Assembly (NCBI GenBank): GCA_037953745.1
Contig: JBAKBP010006552.1
Coordinates: 1-64,000, forward strand
Source: Lithodes maja
Taxonomy: Eukaryota; Arthropoda; Malacostraca; Decapoda; Lithodidae
DNA: 64,000 bases
Reading direction: 5' to 3'
A model generated the notes under the pieces. It was not told the DNA's origin. It saw only the letters and a list, made by a program, of their open reading frames with translations, and ran no database searches. Positions within the stretch are counted from its first letter, which is position 1. Each line of letters opens with the position of its first letter. Shown in pieces: positions 30,884 through 41,471 of this stretch. The position numbers and the translations under genes are program-made.

Positions 30884-31004
30884 TTAACCCGGGAACTGCA
30901 GGGAGACTCTTAAGAGTTCCCCCGGCGGACTGTGGGAAGACTCTTGAGAGTAAGTAAAATAAAAAATCAACTTTTGACATCGAAAATTTTTTTTTTTTTT
31001 TTTT

Positions 31005-31036
<32 letters not shown>

Positions 31037-31523
31037 GGCCCCTGGGCCATGCAAAATCTCGGTCCTCTACCTCCCCTCCTTCCCCACTTTTCCTCCTCTC
31101 CTTCAGTTATCACCTATTTTCCCTATTATTCCCTTATTCTGAGGTATATTTTCGTGCTAACATTAGCGAGTTGCAAGCAGGGTGTTGTCATCACTGATGG
31201 CAAGCGAGTGCAAGAGAGAGAGAGAGAGTATCGATCGACTGTGTCTCAGTGGCCTTGGGGGAAATTGGCGGGAAAGCAGTTTGCCTCACCCATACATTAT
31301 ACAACTCGCGGGCTATATCTCCGATTTTGACCATCCAAACGCTGTTTTCACTCGTTTTATTGTTGTTTCAGGTTATACCTTTATAATCAACCCATAATAG
31401 GCGCATATGGATAATTATTAATGCTATTAATGGTACAATGAATATTTTAGTGACGGAAACACCTCAAATACGTCAGCACAGGGGGACGTTTTCAATTACC
31501 CCCATGCGCACTTGTTAGGTTAA
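30884..31523 (+). mobile_element. TTAA MITE family alpha, copy B
   Basis: TTAA at 30884-30887 (shared with the piggyBac right end) and 31520-31523. Same ends and interior as copy A, including the two-cassette left terminus, T-rich block and GCGCACTTGTTAGG right end. It directly abuts piggyBac. Confidence 0.9.
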
Positions 31524-32122
31524 GAGTCTCCCCCAGCTCCCGGGTTAAGAGTCAGGGAAAAAAAAAAAATCAATTTTAAAATACCAATTTGTTTTTATTT
31601 TTATTTTTTTATATATATATATATATATTTTTTTTGCCCCTGGGCCATGCCAAATATCACTCCTCCACCTCCCCTCCTTCCCCAGTTTCCTCCCCTCCTT
31701 CAGTTATCACCTATTTTCCCTGTTATTCCCTTTTCCTGTGGTCTATTTACGTGCTAACATCAGCGAGTTGGTAGCAGGGCGTTGTCATCACTGTTAGCAA
31801 GCGAGTGCAAGAGAGAGAGAGAGAGTATCGATCGACAGTCTCTCTCCAGAGGTGGAGGAAAGTGGTGGGCTGAGAGGTTGCCTCAGCCATACATTGTGTA
31901 ACTCCTGGCCTGTATCGCCGATTTTGACCATCCAAACGCTGTTTCCACTTGTTTTATTGTTGTAACAGGTTAATACCTTTATAATCAACCTATAATAGGC
32001 GCATATGGATAAGTATTAATGCTATTTATGGTAAAATAAATATTTTAGTGATGGGAACAGCTCAAATACGTCAGCACAGGAGTGTGGTGTCTCATACCCC
32101 CCATGCGCACTTCAGAGGTTAA
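31520..32122 (+). mobile_element. TTAA MITE family alpha, diverged copy C
   Basis: Shares the interior of the family (T-rich/TA block, GGCCCCTGGGCCATGC, ATCGATCGAC, CAAACGCTGTTT) but is more diverged. TTAA at 31520-31523 and 32119-32122. Its first 21 bp are the 22-bp terminal cassette in inverted orientation (GAGTCTCCCCCAGCTCCCGG+G) followed by TTAA. Confidence 0.82.
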
Positions 32123-32522
32123 GTATGGATTAATGTTACAGTTCTGTAGTTCGAAATTCATTGTATTGATTGATTGATTGACTATATTTATTAAGAGTTA
32201 CATACACCCTGATAGGGACAGAAAGTCGGCATATTTGTTAAAAGCACCCCAATACAGCATGATCACTCCCACAGGGATAACCTATGGGATAACCTACACA
32301 ATTTTAGCAAACTTATTTCCATCAGGGTCCCTGTTGTGAGGTAAGAATGAGAAGTCTACAAGGGAGTCGAACAAACTACAGTAGAAAGTGAAACTCCACC
32401 TTCTTCTTCTTCTTCTTCTTTTGAACCCGCCCGCAGACCGTGCAGATCCACAGGGCTGACCTTTAAATCGGTACTGGCTCAGAAACGTTAGTAGCAGGGA
32501 AAGTTTAGAGTAGAAGGCTAGT
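32123..32522 (-). repeat. Diverged LINE 3' end with (CAAT)n tail
   Basis: Resembles the 3' untranslated parts at 1395-1540 and 36117-36260 in layout (TTTATTnAG...TTACA, then ATTTCCATnGGGTCC) but is diverged, and the tail is tetranucleotide (ATTG on plus) instead of trinucleotide. A (TTC)n run is at about 32401-32421. Confidence 0.5.
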
Positions 32523-33009
32523 TTAACCCTTTATTAGCGGCGCGCAACTTATGTCGTGTGAAAGAAATTTGGACTAAGTGGCAGTTCACAACTTATGTCG
32601 TGTGCCATTTTCAGCACGTAATGTTGCTGAGAGAGAGAGATAAGTGGTGGCAGGAGAGTAGCAAGCGTATGACTGCTCCAGACCACCGCGGCGGACCTAC
32701 TGACATGAATCCCACCCTCCCCCACCCTCACGCACTCGCTACACAGGGAATTATGTAGGGAAACTACTTAATTACATGGTTTTTGCACTCGTGTTGCGCG
32801 ATCATTGCAAGAAAACTAGCGGTCGTACAAGGATGGTTGGGGTGTCATTGGAAAGCTCTGTTTATGCCCTTTCAAGAATAGATACTTGTTTTACGCTCTG
32901 GGTCTTATTTAGGCATGAAAATGATCACGTAAACAACCCTATTTAGGGTAAAAACACCCCACTGGGCGGTACATATAAATTACCACCTAGGCCGCTCGTT
33001 AGGTGTTAA
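32523..33009. mobile_element. TTAA-flanked MITE (family beta), copy 2
   Basis: TTAA at 32523-32526 and 33006-33009. Left end CCCTTTATTAGCGGCGCGC matches the beta family; right end read inward is CACCTAACGAGCGGCC. Interior differs from copies 1 and 3, so it shares mainly the termini. Non-coding. Confidence 0.6.
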
Positions 33010-33046
33010 GGGACAGTTTTTTTGTTATAGACCCCCCCCCCCCCCC

Positions 33047-34909
33047 CTACCCATTTTTTTTCCTCCACATTCTCTCCAGTATCTTCTTCATCATCTCCAT
33101 GTCTTGTGTTTCCATCTCCTGTGTTAACCCCAACAGCGCCCGTACCCCTCTATCGTCTCTCTGCTTTACCTCCTCCCACCCCCTCTCCCCAACTCTATTC
33201 CTCATGTATCCCTCCAACTCGTCTCTCTCCTCATCATATCTTGTACATTCCGTTACTATATGCTCTACGTCCTCTACTATTGGGTCTCCTCCCATTTCAC
33301 ATTGGTTGCAGTGCGGTCCCATTCCATTCCATCTCCTTGTTCTCTCATTCGTCTCTAGCGATCCTGTCCTTGGTTTAACCCCTTATTGGCGGCGCTCGAG
33401 ATAAGTCGTGCACCAATTTGCAGCAAGTTAGGAGCATTATTAAGGCTTTTAAAGGGTTAAAATCGAGTGCAAATGGCCAGGAGCGCAGCGGGCCAGACAG
33501 CCGACTCCCAGGGCTTACCGCCGCCCATTAACTCATGTTCCCTGTGATGTCGAGAGGTCGGCAGTGTAGCCAGTAGTGAGCATAGCTGGGAAAAATATAC
33601 CGCTATATGCTAAACTCCCATGTTCGTGGCACCACTGCAAGAGAACCACGAGTACTACGTAGCTCGTTCTGGTCTCATTTTGAAGCTTTTAGCGCCTAGT
33701 TTTTTGCTGAATACATTTCTTTTCATGCAGATACTTGATTGATCATTCAGGAGGGCCTGAATATGACCAAATGAGCCCAAAACACCCCGCTTGACAAGGG
33801 TTAAACAGTAGTTTAGATCCCCATCCTCCATCATAGAATAGCTCTCTAGCTGGTTTTTCCTTCTCTCTGTAATATGCCAGCGTGGCTTTATTTTCTACCC
33901 CCTCCCTCCACTTTCTTCTCCCCTCCTCCTGTATCCCTTTCTCTATCTCTCTGACACATCCCCTCCCATTTTCTAGTATGACCCACTCCTCTCTCCCATT
34001 TCGTTTTCTAAATTCCCCTCCCACACGGTCCTGTTTTATATTTATCCTCCCCAACCTTCTTTTGTACTCTCTGTTCCATTTACTTTCCTCGCTCGCCCAT
34101 CTGTATACCTTCTTTGGCCACCTACCTTCCTCCATCCCCTCTAGCCTCACTTTGTACTTCCCTTTCGCTTTCCCTATCCTTTCTTCAAACGTACTCCACC
34201 CCATCTCCCCTCGGATTGCTTCTTGTGCTACGTATTTATTTGCCCCCAATCCTGTCCTCCCGATTTTATTCTGTACCGTTTCTAATTTCTTCGTTTCTGC
34301 CTCTGTCGTTTCTACCGCCTCTAAGCCCTACATTATTGCAGGTACTCCTAGTCCTTTCCACAGCCCGCGCACTATTTCGTAGCTATTCGCTCTTAACCTT
34401 GTCGCGCTCCATAATCTCCCATTCCATTGTTGCATTTGTCCAATCTTTTCACTTTTCGCCTTCTCAAACCCTTTCTCCGTAATTGTTAGCCCCAGGTATT
34501 TATACTCTCTTGTCTTCTTCATTCTGTTTCCTTCCAGTGTCCATTCCTCGTCCTCTTGAAGCTGTCCATTCATTTTCATCACTTGGCTCTTTTCTTTACT
34601 AAATCTTACTTCTAGTTCCTCTCCGAATCTCGTTGCTTCCTCTAGTAGTCTCTGCAACCCTCCTCCAGTTTCTGCCATCAGAACTACATCGTCAGCAAAC
34701 AGGAGTACCCCAGTCTTTCCTTGTTTATCTGGATCCCCTCCCCCACTCTTTTTATCTTCTGTGTCATTTCTTCCATATATAACGCAAATAATAACGGCGA
34801 TAATACGCACCCCTGCCTTACTCCCCTCTTGCTTTCTACCCATAGGCCACCACATTGTAGACCTCCTGTACCATCTCAATGAAAGATCTAATAATAAATA
34901 GCCTACCAA
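33047..34909 (-). pseudogene. LINE polymerase C-terminal half, broken
   Basis: Sense minus. 34880-34330: RT catalytic end LLFADDVVLMAETGGGLQ...FSKEKSQVMKMN...YKYLGLTITEKG. After a stop at about 34327 the same protein continues (ETKKLETVQNKIGRTGLGANKYVAQEAIRGEMGW) to 33805. A TTAA MITE at 33375-33804 interrupts, and 33374-33047 gives the C-terminal zinc motif (CNQCEMGGDPIVEDVEHIVTEC). FADD and the C-x2-C...H...C end are LINE hallmarks. A poly-C run follows the 3' end. Clade uncertain. Confidence 0.8.
33375..33804. mobile_element. TTAA-flanked MITE (family beta), copy 3
   Basis: TTAA at 33375-33378 and 33801-33804. Left end CCCCTTATTGGCGGCGC, right end read inward CCCTTGTCAAGCGGGG. The LINE frame is interrupted here and the flanking LINE sequence joins when one TTAA is kept. 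Interior similar to copy 1 (the CCACGAGTACTACGTAGCT block). Confidence 0.8.
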
Positions 34910-34949
34910 GACAAATACCGTGCAACAATTAATTACTTAAAATATAGGC

Positions 34950-36066
34950 TAGTGTGGCCTATAACATGTTGCGAAGTATATTTTGTGGCCTATTACATGT
35001 TGCAAAGAATATTTTATGGCCTATTACATGTTGTGAAGAACATTTTATGGCCTATTACATGTTGCGAAGTAATTTTGTGGCCTATTACATGTTGAGAAGT
35101 ATATATATACATGTTGCGAAGTATATTTTGTGGCCTCTTACATGTTCGAAGTATATTTATGGCCTATTACATGTTGCAAAGTATATTTTGTGGCCTCTTA
35201 CATACATGTTGCGAAGTATATTTATGCCTATTACATGTTGCGAAGTATATTTTGTGGCCTATTACATGTTGCGAAGTATAATTTGTGGCCTATTACATGT
35301 TGCGAAGTATATTTTGTGGCCTATTACATGTTGCGAAGTATATTTTGTGGCCTATTACATGTTGCGAAGTATATTTTGTGACCTATTACATGTTGCAAAG
35401 TATATTTTGTAGCCTATTACATGCTGCGAAGAATACTTTTTGGCCTATTACATGTTGCGAATAATATTTGTTGGCCTAACACATGCCGTGAAAAATATTT
35501 GGTGGCCTAACACATGCCGTTAACAGCATTTGGGAGTTAGGCCACCTAGGGTTATTAACAGCATGTGTTAGGCCACCAAAAGTTATTCGCAGCATGGGTT
35601 AGGCCACTATATACTCTTCACAGCATGTGTTAGGCCACCATATATTATTTATGGCATTTATTAGGCCACCATATATTATTTATGGCATATATTAGGCCAC
35701 CAAATATTATTCGCGGCATGTGTTAGGCTACCAAATATTCTTGGCAGCATGTAATAGGCCATAAATATTCTTTGCGGCATATAATAGGCCAAACAAAATT
35801 ATGCGCAACATGTAATAGGCCACAAAATATACTTCGCAACATGTAGCCTAATAGGCCATAAATATTCTTCGCAACATGTAATAGGCCACAAAATATACTT
35901 CTCAACATGTAATAGGCCTCAAAATATACTTCGCAACATGTAATAGGCCATAAATATTCTTCGCAACATGTAATAGGCCTATTACATGGTGCGAAGTATA
36001 TTTTGTGGCATATTAAAAGTTGCGAAGTATATTTTGTGGCCTATTACATGTTGCGAAGTATATTTT
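34950..36066. repeat. About 31-bp minisatellite in head-to-head inverted arrays
   Basis: The unit (GTGGCCTATTACATGTTGCG, then AAGTATATTTT) is tandemly repeated in plus orientation from about 34955 to 35520, then inverted from about 35540 to 35990, then briefly plus again to 36066. Units are most uniform at the outer parts and most diverged at the centre (35450-35760). The array ends at the trinucleotide tail of the LINE at 36066. Confidence 0.92.
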
Positions 36067-36072
36067 GTGGCC

Positions 36073-36116
<44 letters not shown>

Positions 36117-37182
36117 TTTATTCAGTTAGCAATTTACAGAGTTGGTACCACATATAGTATGTTACAAATATGACATGTACCAGCCTTGCATAATTCCAAC
36201 TAAGGATAGCCCAATAAGGCCGTTAGGCGTATTTCCATTGGGGTCCTTGTGGGATTAGGTTAGCTGGGGAAATGGGGAGGATAAAGAAATAGATACTTTA
36301 GAGAAAGTATTTCTAGGGGGTTATTTTAAGATACCTTACATCCTATAGTAAATATCAGTAATCCGTAATCAGTAATCATTTCAGTTTGGTTTGTCTATCT
36401 CTTATAGTTATGTTGTATTTAGTAGTAGACATAAGCTTGGTGCTCCCTTCTCGCAGCTGTCTGGTTCAGGTGTTCCTTCAGGCTACATCTGATGGAATAC
36501 AGTGTTCTCTTTTCACGGACTGACTGGGGTAGGTCGTTCCAGTCTTTGATGGCAGTGAAGAAGAATGTTTGCTTACCCTGTCCTTGGATTCTCGGGACCT
36601 TAAAATTAAACATCCTGTTTCTTGTATTATGTCCACTCCTCTCATTTGCTTTAACAAAATCATTCTTTAGATACTCTGGAGCTCTGTCATAGAAAATGTT
36701 GAAGGCATTAGTGAGCCTGATTTGTTTGGCCCTGTCAGAGACATTGAGCATACCTAGTGACTGAAGTTGTTCCTGGTCAACATGTGATCTGGGTCCTAGG
36801 TTCAGCATGAACCTAACCATTTTATTTTGAGTGACCTGAAGTTTGTGCTGTGCTGATTTAGATGATGCAGAGTACCAGGATGACACAGAATAGTCAAAAT
36901 GACATTGAACAAGCGCTTGGCAGAGGGTCTTTTTGGTCGCCGCGGGCAAGCATCCCACCTGTCTATAGTACAGGTATTTTATACGTGCTCTACACTTACT
37001 CAGGATAGATAACAAAATTGTTTCACCTGACAAACTCGCGTCCAGTTTCAGTCCGAGATATTTAACTTGTGACACTGTTGTTATAGGAATATCATTACAG
37101 TTGACCGAGAAGCCCACAATGTCTTTCAGTTTGCGTTTTGTTCCACATAAGATGGCTTCCGTCTTGCCCAGGTGAAGAGATT
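36066..37182 (-). mobile_element. LINE with (ATT)n tail, copy 2, cut by DIRS insertion
   Basis: Same family as 1350-2150, with a longer coding part (37182-36419). Translation gives the RT palm/thumb end: LHLGKTEAILCGTKRKL...VKYLGLKLDASLSG...ALVQCHFDYSVSSWY...VTQNKMVRFMLNLGPRS...HQAYVYY, stop. The frame is cut at 37182 where DIRS copy 1 begins, and the upstream LINE sequence is not found beyond that element. Tail of TAA units (plus strand) at about 36075-36112. Confidence 0.85.
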
Positions 37183-37284
37183 GGGAGGTTTGACGTACCT
37201 CCCAACCTACCAAATAGGAAAACCTACTATTTGGTAGTAGTCTTGGAAAATCCAACGTCAAGGCTATTAACCTAATTGCAATGA

Positions 37285-37808
37285 TGCCCAACCCCGAAAG
37301 GGGTTGAAATAGGGGAGCTATCCCCCCGCCAAAGGTGGCTTTCTAGGGCCTTTCCTAGCTGATGCTGAGAGAATTGGGTTCTAGTCATGTGGTGATGGGC
37401 TGGTCTATCAGAGTGAGAGCTGAGCAATCTCTGCCATACCCATAGCTTACTCTGACTGGTCCTTTAACTTATATATTTTCTAGATCTCAAGTGATGGCGT
37501 CTCTTCCATGGATTGACCTCCCAATCTACCAAGATTGGAAGCCAAAGCATCACATTTTTCCCTTGCCCCTCAACTTTCTCTTCATAATTGCTAAGGGGCA
37601 CAGGGCCCTGGGTGGGGCTTTGGTTTCCCGGGCGTTTCCGCACCCTCCTCAGCTCCTCGCCATGGAGTGGCTTATAATTCGGTCACCCAGGCTTTATTGT
37701 GGTCGGCGGGGAGGGTTCTGTGGGGGCACTCGGTTGTGGCCTTGGAATTGCTCGGGGCCTTGGGGCTGTTCGGCCAGGCAGCTTGGGGAACAACAACAAC
37801 AACAACAA
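37285..37808 (+). mobile_element. Retroposon with (CAA)n tail and 17-bp target duplication
   Basis: Inserted in the DIRS terminal repeat. TAACCTAATTGCAATGA is present at both 37268-37284 and 37809-37825, while copy 2 has it once (about 52409). The insert ends in a CAACAACAA run, so it was copied by target-primed reverse transcription. No ORF of note; I see no clear tRNA head. A SINE or a truncated LINE 3' end are both possible. Confidence 0.85.
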
Positions 37809-37997
37809 TAACCTAATTGCAATGACGACTTGTCTATTTTGACTGCTATGTCGTCATTCCAACCGCGGTTAAAAAAGAAAACGTCTAGAGTCTACTCCTT
37901 ATCTTGCTCTAGGAGACGTTGTACATATAACCAAAACTACCACCGAAGGTGAAAAAAGCATAGAAGAGAAGAAAAAGGGGTTTACCTTAGTTACCGC

Positions 37998-38634
37998 TTA
38001 ACCCGGGAGCTTCGGGGAGACTCTTAAGAGTTCCCCCGGCGGACTGCGGGAAGACTCTTGAGAGTAAGTAAAATAAAAAATCAACTTTTGACATCGAAAA
38101 AAAAATATTTTTTTTATTTTTATTTTTTTATTTTTTTATTTTTTTTTGGCCCCTGGGCCATGCAAAATCTCAGTCCTCTACCTCCCCTCCTTCCCCACTT
38201 TCCTCCTCTCCTTCAGTTATCACCTATTTTCCCTATTATTCCCTTATTCTGAGGTATATTTTCGTGCTAACATTAGCGAGTTGCAAGCAGGGTGTTGTCA
38301 TCACTGATGGCAAGCGAGTGCAAGAGAGAGAGAGAGAGTATCGATCGACTGTGTCTCAGTGGCCTTGGGGGAAATTGGCGGGAAAGCAGTTTGCCTCACC
38401 CATACATTATACAACTCGCGGGCTATATCTCCGATTTTGACCATCCAAACGCTGTTTTCACTCGTTTTATTGTTGTTTCAGGTTAATACCTTTATAATCA
38501 ACCCATAATAGGCGCATATGGATAATTATTAATGCTATTAATGGTACAATGAATATTTTAGTGACGGAAACACCTCAAATACGTCAGCACAGGGGGACGT
38601 TTTCAATTACCCCCATGCGCACTTGTTAGGTTAA
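37998..38634 (+). mobile_element. TTAA MITE family alpha, copy D
   Basis: TTAA at 37998-38001 and 38631-38634. Same structure as copies A, B and E. The unoccupied site is preserved in DIRS copy 2 (ACCGCTTAAGGCCCATC, about 52590) and inverted near 60310, which proves the boundaries and the single TTAA target. Confidence 0.95.
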
Positions 38635-38768
38635 GGCCCATCCCGTGTTCCGTCATGTGCAGATCCTTGTCGAACGTGCGCATGAGCGACCCTCTCTTGT
38701 TATCACATCTCACGTCAGCAGAAGAACGCGGATGGGCAGGGGTCCGGCGTGAGGGAGGGTATTATGTA

Positions 38769-38880
38769 CGTTGGATTTTCCAAGACTACTACCAAATAGT
38801 AGGTTATCCTATTTGGTAGGTTGGGAGGTACGTCAAACCTCCCAATTTGTTAGTAGTCTTGGCAAATCCAACGTCAAGGC
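38769..38880 (-). repeat. DIRS internal complementary region, copy 1
   Basis: First half is the inverse of the outer right terminus (37183-37260); second half matches the outer left terminus (compare 60540 inward). A fused copy of both ends is the hallmark of DIRS elements, where it templates completion of the circular cDNA. Confidence 0.88.
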
Positions 38881-39319
38881 TGCGTAACAAATAGGAGGAG
38901 GACATCCAAGCCCAACATACCAAAAAAAACAATGCATAAAACAAAATTATGAATGACAAAGAAACACAATTTAAACAAGAGAGTTTAATAAAAGAGTGAA
39001 AAACTGAGGAGCAGCTAAAAAGAACAGTTTTAACACGTGCCCGTCATTCATAGTAATGCAAAACATAGACTTGTCTTAAACCAAAAAAGTACTGTACACA
39101 AAATCCCTTTTCTTCCAAAACCAACAAAAAACATTGAACACAATAACAAAACACAATTCTCAATTTGGTAAAAACACTTATGTACTGTATACATAATACA
39201 TAATCCCAAACTTGCAATCAAGTGTTGCAAACCCGTACTCCCCCTCCCCCCTTTTTCAAATAAAACAAAGTAAAAGAAAGAGTGACAAGGGGGGAAGACC
39301 AGGTATCTTCGCCAGAGCT
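38881..39319 (-). other. DIRS copy 1 3' untranslated region
   Basis: A-rich on the plus strand, closely similar to 52844-53215 of copy 2 with T residues conserved. Confidence 0.7.
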
Positions 39320-40306
39320 CTAGGAAACACGACTCCCGAGAGCTATCACCGGCCGAGGGGGTCTAACAATGGACATGGAGAGGGAGGAGGAGACGAAGGT
39401 ATTGATAGAAGACCACAAACCCGCTGAGGCGATGTCAGGTAAGGATCGACTTTGCAGGAACCGTAAGGAGGCAGCAAAGGATCGCACATCGTGCGCAGAA
39501 CCCCTACAATCAGGGTTACTGGCACGAATGACCCGACAAATGTGGCGTCCTATCTGCACCTTCGAGAGCCTCCCACCTGTCCGAGGAGACACCCACACAG
39601 CAGTACCCGAAGTTGGCGCCACAGACTCAACATAGGAGTGCAAGGCTTTCACCGGGCACAACACATGGTGAGTATGCCCACGCTTTAAAGCCTGGATGTT
39701 GAAAGGCTTGAAAACATGGGTCTCTCTCTCATTCTTGGCAACAAAAAGAGGGGAGGGGGCTAACGTGACGACATGCAAGGACAAGGAGAATCGCATGCAT
39801 TCCTGGGACCGTGACATGGCTGCTAGTTCAGACACCCTATCCCCAGTGGCCAGAGCGACAAGGAAGAGTGTACGCTCGAGCAACTGAACCGGTGTAGTGT
39901 CCCGTGTATACGTGTGTGAAGCCAGAAGGTCCAGAGCCTGCCCCAGATCCCACTGTGGAGGGATCTGGCGCGGAGGCGGTCGTTCCCTGAAGGCAGCCTT
40001 CATGAAGGAATCCAGCTCCTTCGGTGGAACGACCAGCCCAGCGACGGACTCAAAGACCTCCCGGATGGCAGAGATGTGGTTACGTATAGTGTTGACTTGA
40101 AAGTGACGTGTACGGAAGAGGTGAAACAAGTAGTGTAGTATGAGGGAAGGAGAGCTAACTGTCTGGCGAGTGTCCTGTATCCACCTAGTAAAAGACCTCC
40201 AGTGGGACTCGTAAGTCCCCCAAGTCGAAGTCGTCCATGAACGCATCAGGAAGTCAGTCAGGTCCCGTCCGTGGACTGGGAGCCACCGTGCCTCACGAAC
40301 ATCCAC
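39320..40306 (-). CDS. DIRS tyrosine recombinase, 328 aa, catalytic Tyr lost
   Basis: N-terminal core-binding part (FLMRSWTTSTWGTYESHWRSFTRW; about residues 19-43) and C-terminal catalytic domain. Catalytic Arg in GDRVSELAAM (R157) and the HxxR box HDVRSFAAS (H272, R275) are present. The nucleophile position in INTFVSSSLS (residue 308) is Ser; copy 2 reads FISSYLS at the same place, so Tyr has changed to Ser. The enzyme would integrate circular cDNA by site-specific recombination; this copy should be inactive. Confidence 0.9.
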   Translation of the reverse strand: MDVREARWLPVHGRDLTDFLMRSWTTSTWGTYESHWRSFTRWIQDTRQTVSSPSLILHYLFHLFRTRHFQVNTIRNHISAIREVFESVAGLVVPPKELDSFMKAAFRERPPPRQIPPQWDLGQALDLLASHTYTRDTTPVQLLERTLFLVALATGDRVSELAAMSRSQECMRFSLSLHVVTLAPSPLFVAKNERETHVFKPFNIQALKRGHTHHVLCPVKALHSYVESVAPTSGTAVWVSPRTGGRLSKVQIGRHICRVIRASNPDCRGSAHDVRSFAASLRFLQSRSLPDIASAGLWSSINTFVSSSLSMSIVRPPRPVIALGSRVS

Positions 40307-40346
40307 GATGCGAAGGCCAACGAGGTCCGCAGGTCTCCAACCTGGC

Positions 40347-41471
40347 TCAAGTCTTTGAGACAGGTAGAGGGACCGGACTCGGGCACCACCGCTTCAACTG
40401 GGCGTACCAAGCCTGTGCCGGCCACAGAGGCACTATGATCCAGACTCTGCCGCGGTACAGCCGCAGCCTCGCGAGGACTTTGCACATCAACAGTGCGTCT
40501 GGTGGCGGAAATATGTAGATCGACTGCCACCTGTTCCAGTCTTCCATGAAAGCGTCCGGACCCCCTCCGGAGTGCGTGCCCCGAGCAACCCAGTGTCCTA
40601 AGTGTCTGTGAATGGTACGTGGGATCGGCATGAGCCGATCCATAGGGTCAACGGAAACACCTTGTTGCCCATGAGTATTAGGCGGCGTAGCCTGAGCCTC
40701 CCTAAGGGAATGGTCAGAGCGGCCCAATTCAGCGAACCCACTAACGAGTCCCAGATCCTCCTCGTGAGGGAGACCGAGTGCAACACGGCGAAGACCTTCC
40801 TTAGAAGTTCCACCGCGTTTGGCTGACTCTGGGTCACTGTAGCGCTGGTCAAATCCCATTCGAGACCTACCCACGTCACGACACGCGACGGGGTCAGGCG
40901 TGACATGGGAACATTGATTTTGAACCCTAACTGTGTGATGTGGTGAACGACTGTGAGGGTGTCGTGTACGCACTGTTCTAGGGTGTCTGAAACTATCAAC
41001 CAATCGTCCAAGTAAAACAGGATCTGGAGCCCGCTCCTGAGGAGAGGATCCAGAGCCTGCGTCACCAGTTTTGAGAAGATCCGCGGCGCGATGTTGAGAC
41101 CGAAAGGAAGTCTGTCGAACACGAACACACGATCGGAAGTCTGAACGGCCAAGAATCGCCGGAATCGAGGATGGATAGGAACGTGCCAATACGCATCCTT
41201 GAGGTCCAGCGACACTACCCACGACATAGGTCGCTGGGCCAGTCGTACCTGGTGTACCGTCAGCATCCGAAACCGTGTGTTCGCGATATGCCCGTTGAGG
41301 GCAGACAGATCCACCACCGGTCGCATCGCGTCGCAGTCCTTCTTCGGTACCAGAAATACACGGGAGAGTAAAACCGGGTGATCGGTTTTCACCTCCTTGA
41401 CGATTCCCTGCTCGTGCATGGATGTTATCACGTTGGCCACCTCTGAAGAGATGGGCCGGCTTCGTTGACAA
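40347..41471 (-). CDS. DIRS reverse transcriptase with truncated RNase H
   Basis: RT frame 41440-40598: VFLVPKKDCDAMRPVVDLSALNGHI, VVSLDLKDAYWHVPIH, FDRLPFGLNIAPRIFSKL and the catalytic LFYLDDWLIVS, a DIRS-type box. The C-terminal module DAFMEDWNRWQSIYIFPPPDALL continues in the other minus frame (40575-40347). Compared with copy 2, about 0.5 kb encoding the RNase H core is missing at about 40577, so the frame switches and RNase H is non-functional. RT itself looks intact. Confidence 0.85.
   Translation of the reverse strand: MSTKPAHLFRGGQRDNIHARAGNRQGGENRSPGFTLPCISGTEEGLRRDATGGGSVCPQRAYREHTVSDADGTPGTTGPATYVVGSVAGPQGCVLARSYPSSIPAILGRSDFRSCVRVRQTSFRSQHRAADLLKTGDAGSGSSPQERAPDPVLLGRLVDSFRHPRTVRTRHPHSRSPHHTVRVQNQCSHVTPDPVACRDVGRSRMGFDQRYSDPESAKRGGTSKEGLRRVALGLPHEEDLGLVSGFAELGRSDHSLREAQATPPNTHGQQGVSVDPMDRLMPIPRTIHRHLGHWVARGTHSGGGPDAFMEDWNRWQSIYIFPPPDALLMCKVLARLRLYRGRVWIIVPLWPAQAWYAQLKRWCPSPVPLPVSKT

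Larger units (their letters stand above)
25312..30887 (-). mobile_element. Autonomous piggyBac transposon
   Basis: TTAA at 25312-25315 and 30884-30887 flank a 5.6-kb element. Left end CCTCTCCGCGGCGCACAGGG and right end read inward GAGTTCCCCCGGCGCACTGC share a CGGCGCAC core and G-run, forming imperfect terminal repeats. It contains one long transposase ORF on the minus strand and 2.6 kb of non-coding sequence 3' of it, including tandem repeats and a tRNA-like piece. TTAA duplication plus a DDD transposase define the superfamily. Its ends match those of the alpha MITEs, so it or a relative probably mobilised them. Confidence 0.88.
37183..38700. repeat. DIRS copy 1 right terminal repeat, interrupted
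   Basis: Homologous to 52322-52680 and, inverted, to 60236-60540. Interrupted by the retroposon at 37285-37808 and the MITE at 37998-38634. Confidence 0.85.

Noticed and set aside
29778..30980. Gly/Arg- and Pro-rich ORFs on the plus strand and in other minus frames
   Set aside because: These are shadow frames of the GC-rich triplet array in the piggyBac transposase N-terminus.
33882..34482. Plus-strand Ser/Leu/Pro-rich ORFs
   Set aside because: Antisense of the minus-strand LINE polymerase fragment.
34950..36066. Regular repeat array that could suggest a CRISPR
   Set aside because: Units are tandem and contiguous without unique spacers, orientation switches, and the DNA is eukaryotic with no cas genes.
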